64,000 bases of DNA from Stutzerimonas stutzeri. GTDB lineage: Bacteria > Pseudomonadota > Gammaproteobacteria > Pseudomonadales > Pseudomonadaceae. Under the pieces are notes generated by a model. That model had not been told where the DNA came from and searched no databases. It saw nothing but the letters and a program-made list of their open reading frames with translations. The DNA lies in the NCBI RefSeq assembly GCF_024448935.1, contig NZ_JAMOIE010000002.1, forward strand, positions 54,343 through 118,342. Reading direction: 5' to 3'. Positions 37,766-46,769 of the stretch are shown here, one piece after another. Made by a program: the position numbers and the translations under genes. How positions within the stretch are numbered: the stretch's first letter is position 1; every line of letters starts with the position of its first letter.

Positions 37766-38190
37766 GCACGCTGCGTCTGCTGCTCGGCTTCGACTACGGC
37801 ACCAAGCAGATCGGTGTCGCCGTCGGACAGGCGGTCACCGGTCAGGCACGCGAGCTCTGCGTGCTCAAGGCGCAAAATGGCGTACCCGACTGGTCACAAA
37901 TCCAGGCACTGCTGCGTGAGTGGCAACCGGATGCACTGGTGGTCGGCCTGCCTTTAAACATGGACGGCAGTGCCAGTGAGATGAGCGCTCGTGCTGAGAA
38001 GTTTGCCCGCCGCCTCAACGGTCGCTTCAACCTGCCAGTGCATACCCATGACGAGCGCCTCACGACATACGAAGCCAAAGGCGAGCGCCTGCGTGGCGGT
38101 CAGAGCGGCGGTTACCGTGAACGCCCGGTCGATGCGCTGGCCGCCGCTCTTTTACTCGAAGGCTGGCTGAGTGCCCAGCAAACCGCCTGA
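37762..38190 (+). CDS. yqgF: Holliday-junction resolvase-like / pre-16S rRNA nuclease YqgF
   Basis: 142 aa RNase H-fold protein (RuvX/YqgF), involved in 16S rRNA 5' end maturation. The first active-site Asp lies in [17 protein letters not shown], later acidic residues in [13 protein letters not shown] and [16 protein letters not shown], and [19 protein letters not shown] is conserved. It overlaps yqgE by four bases and is followed 20 bases later by pyrR. Confidence 0.95.
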   Translation: MSTLRLLLGFDYGTKQIGVAVGQAVTGQARELCVLKAQNGVPDWSQIQALLREWQPDALVVGLPLNMDGSASEMSARAEKFARRLNGRFNLPVHTHDERLTTYEAKGERLRGGQSGGYRERPVDALAAALLLEGWLSAQQTA

Positions 38191-38209
38191 AGCGGTCCCA
38201 GGAGAAATC

Positions 38210-38722
38210 ATGACCCTGCCCAACCCCGACCAGCTGCTCCCGGAAATGGCTGCCGCTCTGGCCGAACATCTGGACAGCCGCGCCGTCAGCGAACCTCGCT
38301 TCATCGGCATCCGCACCGGCGGCGTCTGGGTCGCCCAGGCGCTGCTTGAACGGCGGAACAAGAAGGAAGCGCTGGGGATTCTGGATGTCTCCTTCTACCG
38401 CGACGATTTCACCCAGAACGGTCTGCATCCCCAGGTCCGCCCCTCGGAGCTGCCTTTCGAAATCGAAGGGCAGCACCTGGTACTGGTCGATGATGTACTG
38501 ATGAGCGGTCGCACCATTCGCGCCGCGCTCAACGAGCTGTTCGATTATGGTCGACCCGCCAGCGTCAGCCTGGTATGCCTGCTCGACCTCAACGCCCGCG
38601 AGCTGCCAATCCGGCCAGACGTAGTTGGCGCGACACTCTCACTGGCTCCTGACCAACGGGTCAAATTACTTGGCCCAACCCCGCTAACGCTTGAGCTCCA
38701 GACCCTCGCCTCCGCCAATTGA
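38210..38722 (+). CDS. pyrR: PyrR bifunctional pyrimidine regulator / uracil phosphoribosyltransferase
   Basis: 170 aa. The PRPP-binding loop is clear in [20 protein letters not shown], with [17 protein letters not shown] upstream and the type I PRTase fold throughout. PyrR proteins sense UMP and in many bacteria regulate the pyr genes behind them. The ATG at 38210 ([14 protein letters not shown]) has AGGAGAAATC upstream, better than one at 38171 inside yqgF. It precedes pyrB by 10 bases. Confidence 0.93.
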   Translation: MTLPNPDQLLPEMAAALAEHLDSRAVSEPRFIGIRTGGVWVAQALLERRNKKEALGILDVSFYRDDFTQNGLHPQVRPSELPFEIEGQHLVLVDDVLMSGRTIRAALNELFDYGRPASVSLVCLLDLNARELPIRPDVVGATLSLAPDQRVKLLGPTPLTLELQTLASAN

Positions 38723-38732
38723 GACCCTCGCG

Positions 38733-39749
38733 ATGACGCCAACCGACGCCAAGCGCCCACTCCAACTGAACGACCATGGACAGTTGCGCCATTTCCTCTC
38801 ACTGGATGGGCTACCCCGCGCGCTACTTACCGAAATCCTCGACACCGCCGACTCGTTCCTCGAGGTCGGCGCCAGAGCGGTGAAGAAAGTCCCGCTGTTG
38901 CGAGGCAAAACCGTTTGCAACGTATTCTTCGAAAACTCCACACGCACTCGCACCACCTTCGAGCTGGCGGCCAAGCGGCTGTCGGCGGACGTGATCACCC
39001 TGAACGTCTCGACCTCCTCGACCAGCAAGGGCGAAACACTTACCGATACCTTGCGCAACCTCGAGGCGATGGCCGCCGACATGTTCGTCGTTCGTCACGC
39101 CAATTCCGGCGCTGCGCATTTCATCGCAGAACACGTCTGCCCGGACGTAGCGGTCATAAACGGCGGCGATGGGCGCCATGCGCACCCGACCCAGGGCATG
39201 CTCGACATGCTCACCATTCGCCGGCATAAAGGCGACGTTGAAAAGCGCTCAGTGGCCATCATCGGCGACATCCTGCATTCGCGGGTAGCCCGCTCCAATA
39301 TGCTCGCGCTGAAAACACTGGGCTGCCCGGACATTCGTGTCATAGGCCCGAAGACGCTGCTACCCGTCGGCCTGGAGCAGTATGGCGTGAGCGTCTACCA
39401 CGACATGAACGAAGGCCTGCGCGACGTCGACGTGGTGATCATGTTGCGCCTGCAGCGCGAACGCATGCAGGGCGGGCTGCTGCCCAGCGAAGGCGAGTTC
39501 TATCGGCTCTACGGGCTCACGACCCAGCGTATGAGGCTGGCCAAGCCGGACGCTATCGTCATGCATCCCGGCCCGATCAACCGTGGCGTCGAGATCGAGT
39601 CTGCAGTGGCCGATGGCGCCCAGTCGGTCATTCTCAACCAGGTCACCTATGGCATCGCGATTCGTATGGCGGTGCTGTCCATGGCGATGAGCGGACAGAC
39701 GGCACAACGGCAACTTGAACAGGAATACGCAGCCGAGGAGCAGAATTGA
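38733..39749 (+). CDS. pyrB: Aspartate carbamoyltransferase catalytic chain
   Basis: 338 aa. It condenses carbamoyl phosphate and aspartate, the committed step of pyrimidine synthesis. Carbamoyl-phosphate motif [47 protein letters not shown] and [14 protein letters not shown] are all present. The Pseudomonas enzyme has an N-terminal extension, visible here as [20 protein letters not shown], and forms a dodecamer with the inactive PyrC'. Start at 38733; the frame opens earlier within pyrR. The stop overlaps the pyrC' start as TGATG. Confidence 0.96.
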   Translation: MTPTDAKRPLQLNDHGQLRHFLSLDGLPRALLTEILDTADSFLEVGARAVKKVPLLRGKTVCNVFFENSTRTRTTFELAAKRLSADVITLNVSTSSTSKGETLTDTLRNLEAMAADMFVVRHANSGAAHFIAEHVCPDVAVINGGDGRHAHPTQGMLDMLTIRRHKGDVEKRSVAIIGDILHSRVARSNMLALKTLGCPDIRVIGPKTLLPVGLEQYGVSVYHDMNEGLRDVDVVIMLRLQRERMQGGLLPSEGEFYRLYGLTTQRMRLAKPDAIVMHPGPINRGVEIESAVADGAQSVILNQVTYGIAIRMAVLSMAMSGQTAQRQLEQEYAAEEQN

Positions 39750-41020
39750 TGCCTACCCACATCCTCGGTGCTCGCCTGATCGACCCGGCCAGCGGGCGCG
39801 ACGAAGTCACCGATATTTACTGCCAGGACGGCAAGATTGCTGCGCTCGGCCAGGCCCCAGCAGGCTTCAACGCCGCCCAGACCATTGATGCCCGAGGCCT
39901 GGTCGCAGCGCCTGGCCTGGTCGACCTGTCGGTAGCACTCCGCGAGCCTGGCTACAGCCGCAAGGGCAGCATTGCCAGCGAAACACTCGCGGCGACGGCT
40001 GGCGGCATCACCAGTCTGTGCTGCCCGCCACAGACCAAGCCAGTGCTGGACACTGCGGCAGTAGCCGAACTGATCCTCGATCGCGCCCGCGAATCCGGTC
40101 ACGCCAAGGTCTTTCCGGTCGGCGCGTTGACGCGCAACCTGGCCGGCGAGCAGTTGTCGGAACTGGTCGCGCTGCGCGACGCGGGCTGCGTCGCCTTCGG
40201 CAACGGCCTGGCCAACTTCACCAGCAATCGCAGCCTGGGCCGGGCGCTGGAATACGCAGCCACATTTGACCTCACGGTCGTCATCCATTCACAGGACAGC
40301 GATCTGGCCGAGGGTGGCCTGGCCCATGAGGGCCCGACGGCGGCCTTTCTCGGCCTGGCCGGAATTCCCGAAACAGCGGAAACCATTGCCCTGGCGCGTA
40401 ACCTGCTGCTGGTGGAGCAAGCCGGTGTGCGCGCGCATTTCAGCCAACTCACCACTGCCCGCGGCGCGCAGATGATTGCCGATGCGCAGGCTCGCGGCCT
40501 ACCCGTCAGCGCTGATGTGGCGATGTATCAGCTGATCCTCACCGACGAAGCGCTGCATGGATTCTCCAGCCTGTATCACGTACAGCCGCCACTGCGCAGC
40601 GCAGCGGATCGCGATGGCCTGCGCCAGGCGGTCAAGGCCGGCGTGATCTCGGCGATTTCCAGCCATCACCAGCCACACGAAACCGACGCCAAGCTGGCCC
40701 CGTTCGGCGAAACCGAACCGGGTATCAGCAGTGCCGAAATCCTGCTGCCACTGGCGCTGACATTGGTGGCCGACGGCTTGCTCGACCTGCCGACCCTGCT
40801 GGCGCGCCTGACCAGTGGCCCGGCCACGGCGCTGCGGCTGCCAGCCGGTCGGCTGTCGATTGGCGGCGCCGCAGATTTGGTCCTTTTCGACCCGAGCAGC
40901 TCGACCCTGGCCGGCGAGCGCTGGCACTCGGAAGGCCGGAATTGCCCGTTCATCGGACATTGCCTGCCGGGGGCGGTGCGCTACACCATCGTCGACGGCC
41001 ACGTCAGCTTCGAAGGCTGA
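39749..41020 (+). CDS. pyrC': Dihydroorotase-like PyrC' (non-catalytic partner of PyrB)
   Basis: 423 aa amidohydrolase-fold protein. The usual metal-binding HxH after strand 1 (DxHxH in active enzymes) is replaced: the segment reads GLVDLSVALREPGYSRKG, with no histidine. Later parts of the fold are kept (HSQDSDLAEGGLAHEGPTAA, ISSHHQPHETDAKLAPFGET). In Pseudomonas this subunit is known to be inactive but needed to assemble the aspartate transcarbamoylase. The ATG at 39749 overlaps the pyrB stop, so production of the two subunits is coupled. Confidence 0.94.
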   Translation: MPTHILGARLIDPASGRDEVTDIYCQDGKIAALGQAPAGFNAAQTIDARGLVAAPGLVDLSVALREPGYSRKGSIASETLAATAGGITSLCCPPQTKPVLDTAAVAELILDRARESGHAKVFPVGALTRNLAGEQLSELVALRDAGCVAFGNGLANFTSNRSLGRALEYAATFDLTVVIHSQDSDLAEGGLAHEGPTAAFLGLAGIPETAETIALARNLLLVEQAGVRAHFSQLTTARGAQMIADAQARGLPVSADVAMYQLILTDEALHGFSSLYHVQPPLRSAADRDGLRQAVKAGVISAISSHHQPHETDAKLAPFGETEPGISSAEILLPLALTLVADGLLDLPTLLARLTSGPATALRLPAGRLSIGGAADLVLFDPSSSTLAGERWHSEGRNCPFIGHCLPGAVRYTIVDGHVSFEG

Positions 41021-41096
41021 GACGAAAGACTGCGCAGGCTGGACATCGATACGTCCATGCCTGCCGGGTGTTTAAAGCGTTCCCTGCCCTACTCCT

Positions 41097-41495
41097 TCAG
41101 CTCCGCGCCAGATTGCGCTCGGATATCTGCGAATTCAGCGTCCAGAAGTCGTAAAGCACACCGACGAAAAACAAGCCGCCGGTGAACAGGTAAAGGATCC
41201 CCGTGATCCACTTGCCCTGATACATCCGGTGCACGCCGAATACACCCAGGAATGTCAGCAATATCCAGCCGACCGTGTAATCAATGGGTCCCGGCTGGAA
41301 GCGCATGTCCGCTTCACGGTCCATCGACGGGATCAGAAACAGGTCGATGATCCAGCCGACGAAAAACAGCCCGAGGGTGAAGAACCAGATGGTGCCGGTG
41401 ATCGGCTTGCCGTAGTAGAAGCGGTGCGATCCTAGAAATCCGAAAATCCACAGGAGATAGCCGATGACCTTGCTATGGGTGTTCTGTCGTTGCAT
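41097..41495 (-). CDS. TM2-domain membrane protein
   Basis: 132 aa with two copies of a TM2-like unit: GYLLWIFGFLGSHRFYYGKP and GWILLTFLGVFGVHRMYQGK, each followed by a second hydrophobic stretch (WFFTLGLFFVGWIIDLFLI; LYLFTGGLFFVGVLYDFWTL). The G-x-HRFY/HRMY turn is the family signature. Function is unknown. It is a short gene between pyrC' (convergent) and pilU (same strand). Confidence 0.85.
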   Translation of the reverse strand: MQRQNTHSKVIGYLLWIFGFLGSHRFYYGKPITGTIWFFTLGLFFVGWIIDLFLIPSMDREADMRFQPGPIDYTVGWILLTFLGVFGVHRMYQGKWITGILYLFTGGLFFVGVLYDFWTLNSQISERNLARS

Positions 41496-41535
41496 GGGTG
41501 ATCTCCCAATAGAAGGCTCGAAGAGCCGAAAACAG

Positions 41536-41599
41536 CGCTGGAGGCTGGACGTAAAAGCGTCGGTTCGGCTCTCTATCGTCCAGCCTCGAGCCTTCAGCG
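41536..41599. repeat. Dispersed intergenic palindrome, copy 3
   Basis: CGCTGGAGGCTGGACG (41536-41551) pairs with CGTCCAGCCTCGAGCCTTCAGCG-type arm (41577-41599), and CTTTTATCG follows. Its inner right arm, 41576-41592, differs by one base from the copies at 1616 and 49861. It lies between pilU and the TM2 gene and may end pilU transcription. Confidence 0.75.
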
Positions 41600-41615
41600 C
41601 TTTTATCGAACGTCT

Positions 41616-42761
41616 CTAACGGAAGCGCAGGCCCGGGTCTTCCTCGCTGATCTCCAGACTCAGCCCCTGCGACACGCTGGTCAAATGCTCGCCGTCGGTT
41701 TCCGAACCCAGCTTGATCATCAGCCGCAGATCGTTGGACGAGTCGGCATACGCCAGGGCGTCTTCGTAAGTGATTTCGCCTTGCACGTAGAGGTTGTACA
41801 GCGCCTGGTCGAAGGTCTGCATGCCAAGGTCGGTGGAGCGTTTCATCAGCGACTTGAGCTCGTGAACCTCGCCTTTACGGATCAGATCAGCTGCCAGGGG
41901 GGTATTGATCAGCACTTCGATCACCGCGCGACGGCCTTTGCCATCGGGCGTCGGGATCAGCTGCTGAGCGACGATGGCCTTGAGGTTCAGCGACAGATCC
42001 ATCCAGACCTGGTGCTGCCGATCAGCCGGGAAGAAGTTGATGATTCGGTCCAGCGCCTGGTTAGCGTTGTTGGCGTGCAGGGTCGCCAGACACAGGTGGC
42101 CGGTTTCGGCGAATGCGACGGCGTAATCCATGGTTTCCCGTGTCCGCACTTCACCGATCAGGATCACATCCGGCGCCTGGCGCAGGGTGTTTTTCAACGC
42201 TACATCGAAGGAGTCCGTATCGATCCCGACTTCACGCTGGGTGACGATGCAGCTCTGATGCTGGTGAATGAACTCGATCGGGTCTTCGATCGAGATGATA
42301 TGCCCGCTGGAGTTCTTGTTGCGGTAACCGATCATCGCGGCCAGGGATGTGGACTTACCAGTACCGGTCGCACCGACGAACAGCACCAGCCCGCGCTTGG
42401 TCATTGCCAGCTTTTTCAGCACTTCCGGCAGTTTCAGGTCTTCCAGCGTCGGTATGTTGGTCTCGATACGGCGCAAGACCATGCCCGCGAGGTTGCGCTG
42501 ATAGAAGGCGCTGACCCGAAAACGACCAATGCCGCGCGCACTGATGGCGAAGTTGCATTCATGGTTCTCGGTGAACTCGCGACGCTGCTGCTCGTTCATC
42601 ACCGCGTGAACCGTTTCGCGGGTCATTTCCGGTGACATCGGCGTCTTGTTGACTGGCAGGATCTTGCCGTTGACCTTCATCGACGGCGGCACACCAGCGG
42701 TAATGAACAGGTCGGAACCGCCTTTTTCCACCATCAGGCGCAACAGTTTCTCGAATTCCAT
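41616..42761 (-). CDS. pilU: Type IV pilus retraction ATPase PilU
   Basis: 381 aa cytoplasmic secretion-type ATPase, an accessory to PilT. Walker A is GATGTGKSTSL, followed by the Asp box HIISIEDPIEF, Walker B VILIGEVRTRETM and the His box TGHLCLATLHANNANQALDR. Its C-terminal part (ISEEDPGLRFR) is longer than that of PilT, typical of PilU. Start at 42761 (MEFEKLLRLMVEKGGSDLFI). It follows pilT on the same strand, with a MITE-like repeat between. Confidence 0.96.
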   Translation of the reverse strand: MEFEKLLRLMVEKGGSDLFITAGVPPSMKVNGKILPVNKTPMSPEMTRETVHAVMNEQQRREFTENHECNFAISARGIGRFRVSAFYQRNLAGMVLRRIETNIPTLEDLKLPEVLKKLAMTKRGLVLFVGATGTGKSTSLAAMIGYRNKNSSGHIISIEDPIEFIHQHQSCIVTQREVGIDTDSFDVALKNTLRQAPDVILIGEVRTRETMDYAVAFAETGHLCLATLHANNANQALDRIINFFPADRQHQVWMDLSLNLKAIVAQQLIPTPDGKGRRAVIEVLINTPLAADLIRKGEVHELKSLMKRSTDLGMQTFDQALYNLYVQGEITYEDALAYADSSNDLRLMIKLGSETDGEHLTSVSQGLSLEISEEDPGLRFR

Positions 42762-42807
42762 CGTCGTTCTCGTAGTCCGGCGTAGCCGTCTCAGGCGCCG
42801 CCCAGTG

Positions 42808-42966
42808 TTAGAGCCTGTTCAAGGCCTCGCGAGCCAGAGGCATGCAAGGCAAAAAACAGGCGAAGAAGCGCAGTTTAGTGGCCTAGATGAGCATTCTGAG
42901 CCTCATTCTGAGCCTGTTTTTAACGCAGCAGGACCGACGCGCAGCAGGCCTTGGGCAGGTTCTCAG
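42808..42966. mobile_element. MITE-like inverted-repeat element between pilT and pilU
   Basis: A segment of about 160 bp is bounded by imperfect terminal inverted repeats: TTAGAGCCTGTTCAAGGCCT (42808-42827) matches the reverse complement of 42947-42966 at 16 of 20 positions. Its inside carries the repeated phrases AAACAGGC, AGCATTCTGAGCC and GAGCCTGTTTTTAACGC. It has no coding capacity, and its right end overlaps the pilT stop. Similar sequences occur, from memory, in many Pseudomonas genomes. Confidence 0.65.
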
Positions 42967-43997
42967 AAATTTTCCGGCTGTTTGGCTTTTTCCTTGGCAC
43001 TGTCACGCGAGATGATCCCCTTGGCCAACAACCCTTTCAGGCACGAGTCCAGCGTCTGCATACCCAATGAGCCACCCGTCTGGATGGACGAGTACATCTG
43101 CGCCACCTTGTCCTCGCGGATCAGGTTGCGGATCGCCGGGGTGCCGATCATGATCTCGTGCGCCGCCACCCGACCACCGCCGACCTTTTTCAGCAGGGTC
43201 TGGGAAATCACCGCCTGCAGAGATTCGGACAGCATCGAGCGGACCATCGCCTTCTCTTCAGCCGGGAACACGTCTACGACCCGGTCGATGGTCTTGGCCG
43301 CCGATGTGGTGTGCAGGGTGCCAAACACCAGGTGGCCGGTTTCCGCAGCGGTCAGCGCCAGGCGGATGGTCTCCAGGTCGCGCATCTCGCCCACCAGAAT
43401 GATGTCCGGGTCTTCACGCAGCGCCGAACGCAGCGCTTCGGAGAAGCCGAGCGTGTCACGATGCACTTCACGCTGGCTGACCAGACACTTCTTCGATTCA
43501 TGAACGAATTCGATCGGGTCCTCGATGGTGAGGATGTGGTGGTACTTGGTGCTGTTCAGGTAGTCCAGCATCGCCGCCAGGGTGGTCGACTTGCCCGAAC
43601 CGGTCGGCCCGGTGACCAGCACCAGCCCGCGCGGTACGTCGGTGATCTTGCGGAAGACTTCGCCCATGCCGAGGTCTTCCATGGTCAGCACCTTGGACGG
43701 AATGGTCCGGAATACGGCGCCGGCACCGCGATTCTGGTTGAAGGCGTTGACCCGGAAGCGCGCCACGCCCGGTACTTCGAACGAGAAGTCGGTCTCGAGG
43801 AACTCTTCGAAATCCTTGCGCTGCTTGTCATTCATGATGTCGTAGATCAGCGCGTGTACCTGCTTGTGGTCCATGGCCGGCAGGTTGATCCGGCGCACGT
43901 CGCCATCAACGCGGATCATCGGCGGCAAGCCGGAAGACAGGTGCAAATCCGAGGCACCCTGCTTGGCACTGAAGGCCAGCAGCTCTGTGATATCCAT
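42963..43997 (-). CDS. pilT: Type IV pilus retraction ATPase PilT
   Basis: 344 aa hexameric motor that depolymerises pili during twitching. Walker A GPTGSGKSTTLAAM, Asp box HILTIEDPIEFVH, Walker B IILVGEMRDLETIRLAL and His box TGHLVFGTLHTTSAAKTIDR are complete; AIRNLIREDKVAQMYSSIQT is the PilT C-terminal signature. The ATG at 43997 has GGGGAG upstream; a TTG four codons earlier is less likely. It diverges from yggS. Confidence 0.97.
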   Translation of the reverse strand: MDITELLAFSAKQGASDLHLSSGLPPMIRVDGDVRRINLPAMDHKQVHALIYDIMNDKQRKDFEEFLETDFSFEVPGVARFRVNAFNQNRGAGAVFRTIPSKVLTMEDLGMGEVFRKITDVPRGLVLVTGPTGSGKSTTLAAMLDYLNSTKYHHILTIEDPIEFVHESKKCLVSQREVHRDTLGFSEALRSALREDPDIILVGEMRDLETIRLALTAAETGHLVFGTLHTTSAAKTIDRVVDVFPAEEKAMVRSMLSESLQAVISQTLLKKVGGGRVAAHEIMIGTPAIRNLIREDKVAQMYSSIQTGGSLGMQTLDSCLKGLLAKGIISRDSAKEKAKQPENF

Positions 43998-44063
43998 GGG
44001 ACTCCCCAATTACAAGCAAGCAGGTAGAATGCCGCCCAGACCCCAAGGTGGCAGGCGCAGGTA

Positions 44064-44777
44064 ATGTCCACGATAGCGACGAATATTGCAAAGGTCGGAA
44101 TGCGCATCCGTGAGGCGGCGCAAGCTGCAGGGCGTGATCCCGACGGAGTGCGCCTGCTTGTGGTGAGCAAGACCCAGCCGGCCGAAGCCATCCGTGCGGC
44201 CAGCGCAGCAGGCCTGCGCGATTTCGGTGAAAACTACCTGCAGGAAGCGCTGGAGAAACAGGCCGAACTCGCCGACCTGCCATTGGTCTGGCATTTCATA
44301 GGCCCCATCCAGTCGAACAAGACCAAGCTGATCGCCGAACATTTCGACTGGGTGCACTCGCTGGACCGCCTGAAAATCGCCCAGCGTCTTTCGGACCAGC
44401 GTCCCGGGCACCTGGCGCCGTTGAACCTCTGCCTGCAGGTCAACGTCAGCGGTGAAGCCAGCAAGTCCGGCTGCGAGCCGCAAGATGTTCACGAACTGGC
44501 TCACGCCATCTCCGCATTGCCCCGTCTGCGGCTACGTGGCCTGATGGCGATCCCCGAACCGACCGATGACCCAGCCAAGCAGCGCGCTGCCTTCGCCCGC
44601 CTGCGCCAGCTGCAAACCGAACTTCAGTTGAACCTGGACACTCTTTCCATGGGCATGAGCCAGGACCTCGAAGCTGCCATCGCCGAAGGGGCAACCTGGG
44701 TCCGGATCGGCACGGCCCTGTTCGGTGCCCGTGCTTATCCTTCGAAAGCAGCTGCAGACGTCCCACCGCATGAATAA
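44064..44777 (+). CDS. yggS: YggS-family pyridoxal-phosphate homeostasis protein
   Basis: 237 aa PLP-binding TIM-barrel protein without known catalytic turnover; it keeps free PLP and amino acid pools balanced. The PLP lysine is in LLVVSKTQPAEAI, and FGENYLQEALEKQ, WHFIGPIQSNKTKLIAEHFD, LSMGMSQDLEAAIAEGATWV and RIGTALFGAR are family motifs. Neighbour proC follows, the usual yggS-proC-yggT order. Confidence 0.96.
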   Translation: MSTIATNIAKVGMRIREAAQAAGRDPDGVRLLVVSKTQPAEAIRAASAAGLRDFGENYLQEALEKQAELADLPLVWHFIGPIQSNKTKLIAEHFDWVHSLDRLKIAQRLSDQRPGHLAPLNLCLQVNVSGEASKSGCEPQDVHELAHAISALPRLRLRGLMAIPEPTDDPAKQRAAFARLRQLQTELQLNLDTLSMGMSQDLEAAIAEGATWVRIGTALFGARAYPSKAAADVPPHE

Positions 44778-44790
44778 AAGGAACCGTACT

Positions 44791-45618
44791 TTGAGCACTC
44801 CCCGTATCGCCTTCATCGGCGGCGGCAACATGGCCGCGAGCCTAATCGGCGGTCTACGCGCCCAGGGCATTGCCGCCTCCGCGATCTGTGCCAGTGATCC
44901 CGGCGCCGATAAACGCAGCCAACTCGAAGCAGCCCATGGCATCGACGCTTTTGCCGACAACGCCCAGGCCATTGCGGGCGCAGACGTAGTCGTACTGGCA
45001 GTTAAGCCGCAGGTGATGCAAGCAGTCTGCCGTGATCTGGCCGCCAGCCTGCAAGCGAATCAGTTGGTTGTATCGATCGCAGCGGGTATCGATTGCGCCA
45101 GTCTGCAGGCGTGGTTAGGCGAACAGACCCCGCGCGCGATCGTGCGCTGCATGCCTAATACCCCGTCCTTGCTGCGCCAGGGTGTGAGCGGGCTGTTCGC
45201 CAACGACCACGTGACCGACCCGCAAAAACAGCAGGCCGAACAACTGCTTTCAGCGGTTGGGCTGGCGCTCTGGCTGGACACGGAATCGCTGATTGATGCG
45301 GTGACCGCTGTGTCGGGCAGTGGCCCGGCGTATTTCTTCCTGATGATCGAAGCCATGACCGCCGCGGGTGAGCGAATGGGCTTGCCACGTGACACCGCGG
45401 CACAACTGACCATGCACACCGCCTTGGGCGCCGCGCGAATGGCCTGCGAAAGCGATGTCGGCGCCGCTGAACTGCGACGTCGCGTCACCTCGCCGAACGG
45501 AACCACCGAAGCGGCGATCAAAGCCTTCCAGGCGGGCGGTTTCGAAAGCCTGGTCGAGCAAGCGATGGCTGCAGCCGCACGACGCTCGGCCGAACTCGCT
45601 GAACAATTGGGCAGTTAG
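44791..45618 (+). CDS. proC: Pyrroline-5-carboxylate reductase
   Basis: 275 aa. It reduces pyrroline-5-carboxylate to proline with NAD(P)H. The Rossmann motif IAFIGGGNMAASLIGGL and the C-terminal signature (AVSGSGPAYFFLMIEAMTAA, LRRRVTSPNGTTEAAI) are present. I take the TTG at 44791 as start: AAAGGAA is well placed upstream and it gives the normal N-terminus LSTPRIAFIGGGN. An ATG at 44770 overlapping yggS would add MNKRNRT. The stop codon TAG lies inside the end of a MITE-like element. Confidence 0.94.
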   Translation: MSTPRIAFIGGGNMAASLIGGLRAQGIAASAICASDPGADKRSQLEAAHGIDAFADNAQAIAGADVVVLAVKPQVMQAVCRDLAASLQANQLVVSIAAGIDCASLQAWLGEQTPRAIVRCMPNTPSLLRQGVSGLFANDHVTDPQKQQAEQLLSAVGLALWLDTESLIDAVTAVSGSGPAYFFLMIEAMTAAGERMGLPRDTAAQLTMHTALGAARMACESDVGAAELRRRVTSPNGTTEAAIKAFQAGGFESLVEQAMAAAARRSAELAEQLGS

Positions 45619-45885
45619 GGTCTGTTGACGTTTCGTTCGCGGCCGCGCCGGAGCTTGTTTTTGCGCGGAGCAAGGCATGAGGAGAGAAGTTTGGTCATTC
45701 CAAATGAACGACGAATAACGCCGCACCGCGCAAAAACAGGCCCGGCCCTTCGGGTTGCGCGGCAAATGACGCCAGGCGGCGTTGCGGGACTTGTCAAGGG
45801 AACAACCATTACCTGCGTCCCGCGCCTTGCCTGGCGTCATTTGACGCAGCAACGCGGCTCGCGACGAAACATCAACAGACCCTAA
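45615..45885. mobile_element. MITE-like element between proC and yggT
   Basis: A 271-bp non-coding element with 22-bp terminal inverted repeats, one mismatch: the left end begins TTAGGGTCTGTTGACGTTTC and the right end closes with ATCAACAGACCCTAA. A second inverted repeat lies inside (AAATGACGCCAGGC against GCCTGGCGTCATTT). The left end supplies the proC stop codon and the right end runs into the yggT ribosome site. No target duplication is obvious. Confidence 0.75.
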
Positions 45886-45894
45886 GGAGCCTTC

Positions 45895-46485
45895 ATGTCG
45901 CAACTCTCGCAAGCCCTGATCCTGATCGTTCAAACGCTCGGCAGCCTGTACCTGCTGATCGTCTTGCTGCGCTTCATCCTGCAACTGGTCCGGGCAGACT
46001 TCTACAACCCGCTCAGCCAGTTCATCGTCCGCGCCACGCATCCGCTGCTCAAGCCATTGCGCCGCGTAATCCCCAGCATCGGCGGACTCGACCTGTCCTC
46101 GCTGGTATTGGCGATCATCGTCCAGGTCCTGTTAATGGCCGCTATCCTGGTGATCGCCTTCGGCACCATCGGCAATCCGCTGCAGCTTCTGGTCTGGGCC
46201 GTCATCGGCGTGACCGGGCTGTTCATCAACATCTTTTTCTATGCGCTGATCATCAGCGTGATCCTGTCCTGGGTCGCACCTGGCAGCCACAACCCCGGCG
46301 CCCAATTGATCAGCCAGATTTGCGAACCGGCGCTGGCACCGTTCCGCCGCCTGCTGCCGAACCTGGGGGGGCTGGATATCTCGCCGATTTTTGCGTTTCT
46401 GGCAATCAAATTGATCGACATGCTGGTCATCAACAACCTGGCGATGATGACGCACATGCCCAACATCCTGCGTTCGCTCATCTAA
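45895..46485 (+). CDS. yggT: YggT-family membrane protein
   Basis: 196 aa with two YggT repeats, each two membrane helices: LILIVQTLGSLYLLIVLLRF with NPLSQFIVRATHPLLKPLRR, and LFINIFFYALIISVILSWVA with NPGAQLISQICEPALAPFRR. The function is not settled; links to envelope stress and osmotic balance are reported for the family. AAGGAG precedes the ATG at 45895, part of which comes from the end of the MITE-like element. Confidence 0.92.
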   Translation: MSQLSQALILIVQTLGSLYLLIVLLRFILQLVRADFYNPLSQFIVRATHPLLKPLRRVIPSIGGLDLSSLVLAIIVQVLLMAAILVIAFGTIGNPLQLLVWAVIGVTGLFINIFFYALIISVILSWVAPGSHNPGAQLISQICEPALAPFRRLLPNLGGLDISPIFAFLAIKLIDMLVINNLAMMTHMPNILRSLI

Positions 46486-46493
46486 GACCGAAA

Positions 46494-46541
46494 CCGCCCA
46501 TAGCCTCGTGCAGCCTTTTGGGCGGTGGTTCACAAAAGGCT
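46494..46541 (+). terminator. Hairpins after yggT
   Basis: Two alternative stems overlap: CCGCCC (46494-46499) with GGGCGG (46520-46525), and AGCCTTTT (46512-46519) with AAAAGGCT (46534-46541). They start 9 bases after the yggT stop. This is a possible terminator for the yggS-proC-yggT unit. Confidence 0.5.
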
Positions 46542-46699
46542 CGATTGACCCGCACCCGGCGGCAGGGATAATCGCCGTTCCGTCAGACCTACTCAAACCT
46601 GCCTAAACAGCTTCAAAGCTGACTTCCTGCTTCATCGAGGCCGGTTTCACTCCGGTCTTGCGAGCGGAGCCAGAGCCCGCCTCTCCACAGGCTGCGACC

Positions 46700-46765
46700 A
46701 GCGTCCACAACCGCGACCTCAACGCCGCGATCACCCTGAAGAACATGGCCGTGAGTTCCACTCAA
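46700..46765 (+). pseudogene. TnpB/OrfB C-terminal remnant (IS200/IS605 type)
   Basis: One frame reads VHNRDLNAAITLKNMAVSST, the typical last part of the RuvC-like nuclease TnpB of IS200/IS605 elements (DRDLNAA-N-K-LAVSST pattern). Nothing else of the transposon is visible. The frame then joins unrelated sequence at about 46765. Confidence 0.7.
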
Positions 46766-46769
46766 GCGC

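Noticed and set aside
39749..41020. Loss of the HxH metal site in PyrC' considered as gene decay
   Set aside because: Inactive PyrC' partners of PyrB are normal in Pseudomonas, so this is the expected state.
44725..44790. An upstream ATG giving a longer ProC
   Set aside because: It lies inside yggS without a ribosome site; the TTG at 44791 has AAAGGAA and the usual N-terminus.
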